Part shown: positions 35,200 to 41,967 of the stretch, one piece after another | Position numbering within the stretch: position 1 is the stretch's first letter | Layout: each line of letters starts with the position of its first letter | Source: Ruminococcus flavefaciens | Lineage (GTDB): Bacteria; Bacillota; Clostridia; Oscillospirales; Ruminococcaceae | Assembly (NCBI GenBank): GCA_015067005.1 | Contig: SVNH01000003.1 | Span: forward strand, 124,001-188,000 | Direction: 5' to 3' | Length of the DNA: 64,000 nt | Program-made: the position numbers and the translations under genes | The notes under the pieces: model-generated | Told to the model about the DNA's origin: nothing | Databases searched by the model: none | What the model saw: only the letters and a program-made list of their open reading frames with translations

Positions 35200-35574
35200 T
35201 CAGTCAAGATCGTATTCCTTTCCGGTCTCTGCATTTCTGTAATCCATATAGTTATAGAAGCCGATAACATTGCTCTCAGGATCTCTCACAACTTTGAGAT
35301 AAATATCAGCATTATCTATCTTCGAGTGACGTGCAAATACCTTATTGTTTTCCGGGCTCTCCTTGAACCATTCAACAGCTGCGTTGATCCTTGAGAGCTC
35401 CTCATCACTGAGCATAGTACTTACAGATGTTCCCAAAAGCTTATCTTTCAGCTTCGATTCGTATAATTCCTCAGCCTTTTTATTTGTATATATAACACGA
35501 AAATCAGTGTTACATATCACTATCGGCCTTTCAGCATTGTCAATAATCAATCTGAAGTAATCATTCAATTCCAT
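35200..35574 (-). CDS. Single PAS-domain protein
   Basis: 124 residues from the ATG at 35572-35574 (AGGAAG eight bases upstream). One PAS fold: NAERPIVICNTDFRVIYTNKKAEELY, then LLGTSVSTMLSDEEL, and a PAC-like IYLKVVRDPESNVIGFYNYMDYR. No output domain is attached. It sits between queA (34 bp upstream) and tgt, where yajC is more usual. It may sense a small molecule or redox state for a partner elsewhere; its link to tRNA modification is unknown. Confidence 0.8.
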   Translation of the reverse strand: MELNDYFRLIIDNAERPIVICNTDFRVIYTNKKAEELYESKLKDKLLGTSVSTMLSDEELSRINAAVEWFKESPENNKVFARHSKIDNADIYLKVVRDPESNVIGFYNYMDYRNAETGKEYDLD

Positions 35575-35608
35575 TTTATACACTTCCTGTTATGTTAATA
35601 TAATAATG

Positions 35609-36640
35609 TCATAGTATACACATCGAATCCCCGAAACTGAAGAACCGATATTTCTCAGCAACAGCTGTTTTATAGGCATTCATAGTATTATCATAGCCCA
35701 TAAATGCTGATACGAGCATGATAAGTGTACTCTCCGGCAGGTGGAAATTAGTTATAAGTCCGTCTATGCACTTGAACTCATACGAAGGATAGATGAATAT
35801 ATCTGTATATCCCTCATGCTCTGCTATCTCATCATAGAATGTCGCAACACTTTCAAGTGTGCGGCAGGTAGTGGTCCCGACAGCTATAACACGTCCGCCG
35901 TTTTTCTTTGTCTCATTTATGAGATCGGCTGTCTCCTTCGGAAGGTAATAGTGTTCGCTGTGCATTTTGTGATCAAGTACATTATCTTCCTTTACCGGAC
36001 GGAATGTTCCAAGTCCGACATGGAGCGTAACAAAGGCGGTCTTTATGCCTCTTGCACGGAGATCATCGAGCATTTCCGGAGTGAAATGCAGTCCCGCTGT
36101 CGGAGCGGCTGCTGAACCGAGTTCACGCGAATAAACCGTCTGATAGCGTTCCTTGTCCTCAAGCTTTGCAGTTATGTAAGGCGGAAGCGGCATTTGTCCG
36201 ACATCCTCAAGAGCGGTAAAGAAATTGCCGTCGCATTCAAACTGCACGATGCGATTGCCATCGTCCTTGACTTCTTTGACCTCGGCAATAAGCCTTCCGC
36301 CGCCGAAGCTGAACCTTGTTCCGACCTTTGCCTTCTTTCCGGGGCGGCATATTATCTCCCACAGCTTATCGCCCTTCTGTTCAAGCAGAAGGAATTCAAT
36401 AAATGTCTTGTTCTCGATCTTTTCACCGTAAAGACGCGCCGGGATAACACGCGAATCGTTCATTACAAGCAAATCACCTTCTCTGAGGTGCTCGCATAAA
36501 TTATAGAAATGATCGTGCGTTATCGAACCGTCTCTTCGGTCAACGCACATCATCCGCGAGGAATTGCGCGGCTCTGCCGGATGCTGAGCTATAAGCTCCT
36601 CCGGAAGATCATAGTAAAAATCAGATTTAAGTAGTTCCAT
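35609..36640 (-). CDS. queA: SAM:tRNA ribosyltransferase-isomerase
   Basis: 343 residues. Transfers the ribosyl moiety of SAM to preQ1 on tRNA to form epoxyqueuosine. Clear motifs: FYYDLPEELIAQHPAEPRNSSRMM, LVMNDSRVIPARLYG, SAAAPTAGLHFTPEML, THLHVGLGTFRPV-like VTLHVGLGTFRPVKED, and YPSYEFKCIDGLITNFHLPESTL. It is 11 bp downstream of the AlkD-like gene and heads the queA-PAS-tgt run. Confidence 0.95.
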   Translation of the reverse strand: MELLKSDFYYDLPEELIAQHPAEPRNSSRMMCVDRRDGSITHDHFYNLCEHLREGDLLVMNDSRVIPARLYGEKIENKTFIEFLLLEQKGDKLWEIICRPGKKAKVGTRFSFGGGRLIAEVKEVKDDGNRIVQFECDGNFFTALEDVGQMPLPPYITAKLEDKERYQTVYSRELGSAAAPTAGLHFTPEMLDDLRARGIKTAFVTLHVGLGTFRPVKEDNVLDHKMHSEHYYLPKETADLINETKKNGGRVIAVGTTTCRTLESVATFYDEIAEHEGYTDIFIYPSYEFKCIDGLITNFHLPESTLIMLVSAFMGYDNTMNAYKTAVAEKYRFFSFGDSMCIL

Positions 36641-36651
36641 TCAATTGCTCC

Positions 36652-37338
36652 TTATATTTTAAGGCTGCGGAGATACTGCTTCTGCTCGTCTGTCACACGG
36701 AAACTCTCAGCGGCTTTCTGTATCGTTTTGTTATGCGTCCACTTATCAAGACGCTTTTGCTCTATGTAAGGCAGCACTTCGTCATAATTCTTGGCAAGAG
36801 CCGTTGCAAAGTACCATGCCCGCATCATATTTATGTAGTATTCATCCGAAACGGCAGATACGACCCTTTCGGCGTATTCTTTCCGGAAATATTCACCGAG
36901 GAAATGCCTCATCAGGACGCCTATCGCAAATCTCACAGTGTATGTCTGCCCGGAAGCAAGCCATTTGTCCACAAACGGTATTAGTTCATCACGGTGTTTT
37001 GCAAATACCTTCGGTGAAAGCTGGTCGCAGGTCGCCCAGTTGTCAACGTAAGGCAGAAAGGCTTCAAGCAGCACGATACAGCGCTGAAAATCCTTTTCTT
37101 CCGAGATAATGAATGAGTGAAGCTGGTCCTCTTCAAAGTATCTGTGAGGCAGCGCATCAAGGAATTCCCCGGTATCGCTGCGCTTTCTGAGTTCTTTTGC
37201 AAAACGTTTCAGTTCAGGCGTTCTTACCCCGATGAAATGCTCCCTGCCGTGCGTGGGCGTGAGATTCTTCTGGAATTCTGCGAATTTTTCATCCTTTAAG
37301 CTGAATAATCCCGCTTCAATGTCAGTCAAGATACTCAT
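36652..37338 (-). CDS. AlkD-like DNA alkylation repair protein
   Basis: 228 residues, all-helical. RTPELKRFAKEL near 39, LLEAFLPYVDNWATCDQLSPK near 90 and NMMRAWYFATALAKNYDEVLPYI near 165 match the HEAT-like AlkD family, whose members are DNA glycosylases for N3/N7-alkylpurines. The conserved WATCD motif (catalytic Asp region) is present. AAAGGA precedes the ATG. It is the first gene of the minus-strand block and divergent from the lysine riboswitch. Confidence 0.85.
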   Translation of the reverse strand: MSILTDIEAGLFSLKDEKFAEFQKNLTPTHGREHFIGVRTPELKRFAKELRKRSDTGEFLDALPHRYFEEDQLHSFIISEEKDFQRCIVLLEAFLPYVDNWATCDQLSPKVFAKHRDELIPFVDKWLASGQTYTVRFAIGVLMRHFLGEYFRKEYAERVVSAVSDEYYINMMRAWYFATALAKNYDEVLPYIEQKRLDKWTHNKTIQKAAESFRVTDEQKQYLRSLKI

Positions 37339-37384
37339 GAAGAACGTCCTTTCAAATTATTTTTTGTAAAATTTCCGAAAACTG

Positions 37385-37413
37385 TTGACAACGTGCCGCT
37401 AAAGTGCTATTAT
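37385..37413 (+). promoter_or_regulatory. Promoter of the lysine-riboswitch operon
   Basis: TTGACA (37385-37390), 17 bases, TATTAT (37408-37413), seven bases before the aptamer. Confidence 0.75.
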
Positions 37414-37419
37414 GTAAAC

Positions 37420-37592
37420 AAGGTAGAGGTGCGGCTGCGATCAGTACCTGTGCACGGGAATGCCTGTTCCAATGGTGTACAGCGAAAGGCAAGGCTGCCG
37501 AAGAACGGCTTTTTAGGCAGATCCCGTTCTGGCTGTATATCCAACAGGTATGCAGTTGTCATCATTGCGTATGGTGGAGAGCTATCGGCAGA
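37420..37592 (+). promoter_or_regulatory. Lysine riboswitch (L box)
   Basis: The leader has the L-box blocks in order: AGGTAGAGGTGCGG at 37421, ATCAGTACC near 37440, GGGAATGCC near 37456, GGCTGCCGAAGAACGG near 37492, TTCTGGCTGT near 37527, and TGGAGAGCTATCGGC near 37575. This is the five-helix lysine aptamer. With the terminator at 37636 it should stop transcription of asd when lysine is plentiful. Confidence 0.9.
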
Positions 37593-37635
37593 ACTTTTAT
37601 CAGCTTTGCCAACATTTCTATTATAACGCATGATG

Positions 37636-37665
37636 AACCGGTTTGCAACCGGTTTTTGTTATTTT
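37636..37665 (+). terminator. Riboswitch-controlled terminator before asd
   Basis: Self-complementary AACCGGTT at 37636-37643 and 37647-37654 around TGC, followed by TTTGTTATTTTT. It is the expression platform of the lysine riboswitch. Confidence 0.8.
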
Positions 37666-37695
37666 TGTGCAAATTTTTATTTAAGGAGAATTTTT

Positions 37696-38775
37696 ATGAA
37701 ACAGTACAATGTAGGTATTATCGGCGCAACGGGTATGGTAGGTCAGAGATTTGCCACACTCCTTGAGAACCACCCGTGGTTCAATGTAAAGGTCCTCGCA
37801 GCTTCACCCAGAAGCGCTGGTCAGACTTACGAACAGGCTGCCGGAAGCCGCTGGAAAATGGCAGTTCCTATGCCGGCTGCCATGAAGGATATGGTACTCC
37901 TTGACGCTACTTCAGACATCGAAAAGATCGCTTCTATGGTAGATTTCTGCTTCTGTGCAGTTGATATGAAAAAGGATGAGATCAAGGCTCTTGAAGAAGC
38001 TTATGCAAAGGCTGAGTGCCCGATCGTTTCTAATAACTCCGCTCATAGATTCACACCTGATGTTCCTATGGTAGTTCCGGAGATCAACCCGGATCATATC
38101 GAGATCATCAAGTCTCAGAGAAAGCGTCTTGGTACAAAGAGAGGCTTCATCGCTGTTAAGTCGAACTGCTCTATCCAGAGCTATGTTCCTGCACTTCATC
38201 CGCTCAGAAAGTTTGGTCTCAAGAATGTTCTCGCCTGCACATATCAGGCTATTTCCGGTGCTGGAAAGAACTTTGAGACATGGCCTGAAATGATAGATAA
38301 CCTCATCCCGTTCATCGGCGGCGAGGAAGAAAAGTCCGAGCAGGAGCCGCTCAAGGTATGGGGCGAGATCAAGGGCGACGAGATCGTAAAGGCTTCTTCA
38401 CCTTCGATCACAACTCAGTGTCTCCGTGTACCTGTTTCAGACGGTCACACAGCTGCTGTATTCGTAAGCTTCGATAAGAAGCCTTCCAAGGAAGAAATAC
38501 TCCAGCTCTGGAAAGACTTCAAGGGTGTTCCTCAGGAACTCGAGCTTCCAAGCGCTCCGAAGCAGTTCATCCACTACTTCGAGGAGGATAACCGTCCGCA
38601 GGCTAAGCTTGACAGAAACCTCGAAGGCGGTATGGCTGTTTCAACAGGTCGTCTCCGCGAGGATACTCAGTACGATTACAAGTTCGTATGCCTCTCTCAC
38701 AATACTTTAAGAGGTGCCGCAGGCGGCGGCGTTCTCCTTGCCGAACTCCTCGCAGCAAAGGGCTACTTTGATTAA
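37696..38775 (+). CDS. asd: Aspartate-semialdehyde dehydrogenase
   Basis: 359 residues from the ATG at 37696 (AAGGAG upstream). Reduces aspartyl phosphate to the semialdehyde shared by lysine/DAP, threonine and methionine synthesis. VGIIGATGMVGQRFATLL is the NADP site; the active Cys is in VKSNCSIQSYVPALHPL near 155, the form seen in archaeal/fungal-type and many clostridial Asd. A basic active-site motif is in SDGHTAAVFVSF near 250. It is first under the lysine riboswitch; dapA follows after 273 bp. Confidence 0.93.
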   Translation: MKQYNVGIIGATGMVGQRFATLLENHPWFNVKVLAASPRSAGQTYEQAAGSRWKMAVPMPAAMKDMVLLDATSDIEKIASMVDFCFCAVDMKKDEIKALEEAYAKAECPIVSNNSAHRFTPDVPMVVPEINPDHIEIIKSQRKRLGTKRGFIAVKSNCSIQSYVPALHPLRKFGLKNVLACTYQAISGAGKNFETWPEMIDNLIPFIGGEEEKSEQEPLKVWGEIKGDEIVKASSPSITTQCLRVPVSDGHTAAVFVSFDKKPSKEEILQLWKDFKGVPQELELPSAPKQFIHYFEEDNRPQAKLDRNLEGGMAVSTGRLREDTQYDYKFVCLSHNTLRGAAGGGVLLAELLAAKGYFD

Positions 38776-39048
38776 GCGGGGAGCCCCCGCTGGCTTCCAC
38801 GCTGCCACTCGTAAACTCGTTCACTCTTCACAATCGGCAGCATCTGCTATCGCATACGGAACATAATCTCAAATGCTGTTTTGATATTGCTGTAAACATA
38901 TTCTGCAGCATATATCCTGACTGTCAGGAATTATTGAAAATCCTTATGTCAATAACTAAAACTCAAAAATCGTAATGTGTCTGTGCGAAGCGTATTTAAT
39001 TACGTATTCCGCATTCCGAATCCCTAATTATATGAAAGGATTGAGTCT
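38776..39048. other. asd-dapA intergenic stretch with repeats
   Basis: A GC-rich hairpin AGCGGGG/CCCCGCT (38775-38791) follows the asd stop without a U-tract. CCTGACTGTCAGG is a short palindrome near 38918, and an ATTCCGCATTCC repeat lies at 39006. I see no open frame or second riboswitch, so read-through from asd is likely. Confidence 0.4.
39006..39021. repeat. ATTCCGCATTCC intergenic repeat, copy 2
   Basis: ATTCCGCATTCCGAAT, 28 bp before dapA, sharing 15 or more bases with the copy before serA at 16751. Confidence 0.55.
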
Positions 39049-39939
39049 ATGAAGAATACTATTTTCACCGGCGCTGGTATTGCTATAATAACCCCTATGA
39101 ACAGCGACGGTTCTATAAATTACGATGAACTCGGAAAGATCATCGACGATCAGATCGCTAACGGTACCGATGCGATCATTATATGCGGTACTACCGGCGA
39201 ATCCGCTACCATGACTGATGACGAACACCGTGACTGCATCAGATTTGCTGTTAAGCACGTTGCAGGCAGAGTTCCTGTTATCGCAGGTGCCGGCAGCAAC
39301 GATACAAAATATGCAGTTGAGCTTTCAAAGGAAGCTGAAGCTGCCGGTGCAGACGCTCTTCTCCATGTTACTCCATATTACAATAAGGCTACACAGAGAG
39401 GTCTTATCGCACATTTTACAGCTATCGCTGATGCTGTAAACATCCCGGTGATCCTTTACAATGTTCCCAGCAGAACAGGCTGCGGACTTGAAGTTTCAAC
39501 AGTAAAGGAACTCGCAAAGCATAAGAATATCGCAGCTATCAAGGAAGCAAGCGGCAATATCAGCTTCGTTGCAAAGCTTGCTGCTGAATGCGGCGATAAT
39601 ATCGACATATACAGCGGCAATGATGATATGGTAGTGCCTGTTATGTCACTCGGCGGTAAGGGCGTTATCTCCGTTGCATCACACGTTATCCCTAAGCAGA
39701 TGCATGATATGGTGCAGTTCTGCCTTGATAACAATTTTGCAGAGGCTACAAAGCTCCAGCTGGAATACCTCGATATTATCAATGATCTCTTCATTGAGGT
39801 AAATCCTATCCCTGTAAAAGAAGCTATGAACATGATAGGCTGGAACGCAGGTCCATGTCGTCTGCCGCTCTGCGAAATGACAGACGAGCACAGAGAAAAG
39901 CTCAGAGCTGCTCTTGCAAAACACAACCTCATTAAGTAA
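39049..39939 (+). CDS. dapA: 4-Hydroxy-tetrahydrodipicolinate synthase
   Basis: 296 residues. Condenses pyruvate with aspartate semialdehyde, the first committed step to DAP and lysine. The Schiff-base Lys is in IAAIKEASGN near 160; the catalytic Tyr in LYNVPSRTG near 133; the substrate loop GTTGESATMTDDEH near 45. The (beta/alpha)8 length is standard. AAAGGA lies upstream of the ATG at 39049. Part of the asd-dapA-dapB unit. Confidence 0.95.
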   Translation: MKNTIFTGAGIAIITPMNSDGSINYDELGKIIDDQIANGTDAIIICGTTGESATMTDDEHRDCIRFAVKHVAGRVPVIAGAGSNDTKYAVELSKEAEAAGADALLHVTPYYNKATQRGLIAHFTAIADAVNIPVILYNVPSRTGCGLEVSTVKELAKHKNIAAIKEASGNISFVAKLAAECGDNIDIYSGNDDMVVPVMSLGGKGVISVASHVIPKQMHDMVQFCLDNNFAEATKLQLEYLDIINDLFIEVNPIPVKEAMNMIGWNAGPCRLPLCEMTDEHREKLRAALAKHNLIK

Positions 39940-39944
39940 TTAAG

Positions 39945-39989
39945 AATCAGGAATGCGTAATTCCGAATTCCTGATTCCGCATTCCAAAT
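39945..39989. repeat. ATTCCGCATTCC repeat, copy 3, in an inverted-repeat cluster
   Basis: AATCAGGAAT pairs with ATTCCTGATT, and GGAATGCG with CGCATTCC, so most of the dapA-dapB gap can fold. ATTCCGCATTCC is at 39974-39985. Confidence 0.55.
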
Positions 39990-40013
39990 CAAAGTAAAGG
40001 AAGTGTAAGAATC

Positions 40014-40763
40014 ATGACAAATATTGCTATTTGCGGTGCTAACGGAAAAATGGGCAAAAATGTTTTCGCCTGCGCTGACGGACGTGACGACTGCAAGGTC
40101 ATCGCCGGAGTTGACGTTTTTACTAAGCAGTATGCTGATTTCCCGATAGTTGAATCTCCAGACAAGCTGCCGGAAAAGCCTGATGTTATCATCGACTTCT
40201 CAAATCCGGCTCTGCTCCATAATCTTCTCGGCTACTGCCTCTCTACCGGAACTCCTCTCGTTATCGGTTCAACCGGTTACAGCGATGAACAGATCGCTCA
40301 GATAAAAAGTGCTGCTCAGCAGATACCGGTATTCTTTACATTCAATATGTCTCTCGGCATAAATCTGCTTGTTCAGCTTGCAAAGAAGGCTGCTTCCGTT
40401 CTCGGAGATCAGTTCGATATTGAGATCGTTGAGAAGCATCACAATCAGAAGATAGACGCTCCGAGCGGTACTGCTATCATGCTTGCAAACGCTATCAATG
40501 AAACTCTTGATAACTCGAAGCACTATGTCTACGACCGTCACTCACGCCGTCAGAAGCGTGAAAAGTCAGAGATCGGTATGCACGCTATACGCGGCGGTAC
40601 TATCGTTGGTGAGCATGATGTCATATTTGCAGGAAACGATGAAGTTATCACACTTTCTCACTCTGCCGCTTCAAAAATGGTATTCGCAAACGGTGCTGTA
40701 AATGCGGCTGTTGCTATAAAGGATCAGCCTGCCGGTCTTTACGATATGTCACTTATAGTGTGA
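40014..40763 (+). CDS. dapB: 4-Hydroxy-tetrahydrodipicolinate reductase
   Basis: 249 residues. Reduces the DapA product to tetrahydrodipicolinate, the substrate of Ddh (18.2 kb). NIAICGANGKMGKNVF is the dinucleotide site; IVEKHHNQKIDAPSGTAIMLA near 140 is the DapB signature with the catalytic His and Lys. The C-terminus IKDQPAGLYDM is typical. AAGGAAG precedes the ATG at 40014. Confidence 0.95.
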   Translation: MTNIAICGANGKMGKNVFACADGRDDCKVIAGVDVFTKQYADFPIVESPDKLPEKPDVIIDFSNPALLHNLLGYCLSTGTPLVIGSTGYSDEQIAQIKSAAQQIPVFFTFNMSLGINLLVQLAKKAASVLGDQFDIEIVEKHHNQKIDAPSGTAIMLANAINETLDNSKHYVYDRHSRRQKREKSEIGMHAIRGGTIVGEHDVIFAGNDEVITLSHSAASKMVFANGAVNAAVAIKDQPAGLYDMSLIV

Positions 40764-40778
40764 GACAGGAGAATATCT

Positions 40779-41342
40779 ATGCTTACACATACAGGTACTC
40801 TTACAATAGAAACTGATCGTCTCATTTTAAGGAAATTTGAATACTCGGATGACGAAGCTATGCTCAGATACTGGGTCGCAGATGAAAAGGTGCAGTCTCT
40901 TTATTCTGAACCGGTTTACTCGACTAAAGAGGAAGTCAAAGGGCTTCTTGATAAATATATCGGCTCTTATGCAAAAGATGACTACTACCGCTGGGCTATC
41001 ATTGATAAGGAGATCGGTGAATGCATCGGTCAGATAGCGTATTTTCTCGTGGATAACAAGAACCATTTCGCTGAGATCGAATACTGCATAGGTACTGATT
41101 TTCAGTGCAGAGGCTATGCAACAGAAGCTACCAAAGCTGTGATAGACTTCGGATTCAATAAAATTAACCTGCATAAAGTTCAGATATGTACCAAAACTAT
41201 CAACACTCCGTCAAAAAGAGTTATCGAAAAATGCGGTTTCACTTACGAAGGTACTCTCAGGGACTATTTCTTCTGGAATGACCAGTATGTCGGCAGACTG
41301 TATTTCTCAATACTCAGAAGCGAATACGAAAACAAGAGGTAA
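40779..41342 (+). CDS. GNAT acetyltransferase, RimJ/RimL type
   Basis: 187 residues. ETDRLILRKFEYSDDEAMLRYW at the start, FAEIEYCIGTDFQCRGYATEATKAVIDF near 95 (acetyl-CoA motif RGYATEA) and INTPSKRVIEKCGFTYEGTLRDYFF near 145 define the RimL-like GNAT group, which acetylates protein N-termini, amino groups or small amines. It is 15 bp behind dapB and four before the thioesterase, so probably the same transcript; a role with lysine metabolism is only suggested by position. Confidence 0.85.
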   Translation: MLTHTGTLTIETDRLILRKFEYSDDEAMLRYWVADEKVQSLYSEPVYSTKEEVKGLLDKYIGSYAKDDYYRWAIIDKEIGECIGQIAYFLVDNKNHFAEIEYCIGTDFQCRGYATEATKAVIDFGFNKINLHKVQICTKTINTPSKRVIEKCGFTYEGTLRDYFFWNDQYVGRLYFSILRSEYENKR

Positions 41343-41345
41343 ATT

Positions 41346-41753
41346 ATGACTGATAAAGAAACACTTGAAAGAGTACGCGAGTTCTTCGAGGGCGACCGCT
41401 ATGCTATGGATACCGGCGCTTTTATCGAAGAGATCGACGACCACTACGCTAAATGCAGTCTCGTTATAAATGATAGTCACAGAAACGCTATGGGCGGTGT
41501 TATGGGCGGTGTTTACTTCACACTTGCCGATTTCACTTTTGCCGTTGCTTCTAACTGGCAGAAGGCTGGTATTGTCGGACTTAACTGCGATGTCTCATTT
41601 ATCGGAGTTCCGAAGTCCGATAAGCTTATAGCTGAAGCACGTCTTGTGAAAGACTCGAAGCATATCAGCACCTATAACGTTGAGATCAGAGACAGTCTCG
41701 GCAATATCACTACGATAGTCCAGTGCCTCGGCTTCAATGTCAATAACAGATAA
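41346..41753 (+). CDS. PaaI-type hotdog thioesterase
   Basis: 135 residues. DDHYAKCSLVINDSHRNAMGGVMGGVYFTLADFTFAVASNW is the hotdog helix with the HxNxxGxxxGG motif and catalytic Asp of PaaI-like acyl-CoA thioesterases. AGAGG precedes the ATG, three bases after the GNAT stop. It is the last gene of the riboswitch-led run and ends at the terminator at 41755. The acyl substrate is unknown. Confidence 0.85.
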   Translation: MTDKETLERVREFFEGDRYAMDTGAFIEEIDDHYAKCSLVINDSHRNAMGGVMGGVYFTLADFTFAVASNWQKAGIVGLNCDVSFIGVPKSDKLIAEARLVKDSKHISTYNVEIRDSLGNITTIVQCLGFNVNNR

Positions 41754-41754
41754 A

Positions 41755-41782
41755 CTAAAAGCCCTGCATAATGCAGGGCTTT
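41755..41782. terminator. Terminator after the thioesterase (duplicated, copy 1)
   Basis: A 28-base palindromic unit (CTAAAAGCCCTGCAT then ATGCAGGGCTTT) identical to 41932-41959. It works in either direction; here it ends the dap cluster. Confidence 0.75.
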
Positions 41783-41821
41783 CAGTCTGTCAATAAACCA
41801 CATTTCGATTCTGTTATCAGC

Positions 41822-41893
41822 GGGCGACGGAACGTCGCCCCTACAAGAAACAACGGTATTTTGACAAAATGTAGGGGCGGCGTTCCGCCGCCC
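41822..41893. repeat. Paired GC-rich inverted repeats (REP/MITE-like)
   Basis: GGGCGACGGAACGTCGCCCC (41822-41841) followed by TAC, then about 26 bases, then GTAG and GGGGCGGCGTTCCGCCGCCC (41874-41893). Each arm is itself a hairpin and the arms are inverted copies of each other. It lies between the duplicated terminators. Confidence 0.65.
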
Positions 41894-41931
41894 ATGCTGC
41901 TTTTTATGTATAATCCGACTTTTTCGCCAAG

Positions 41932-41962
41932 CTAAAAGCCCTGCATAATGCAGGGCTTTTTT
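41932..41962. terminator. Terminator after the GGDEF gene (duplicated, copy 2)
   Basis: Same 28-base unit as 41755-41782, here with a longer T run (TTTTTT on the plus side, A-rich on the other). It lies just past the stop of the minus-strand GGDEF gene. Confidence 0.7.
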
Positions 41963-41967
41963 GTGTA

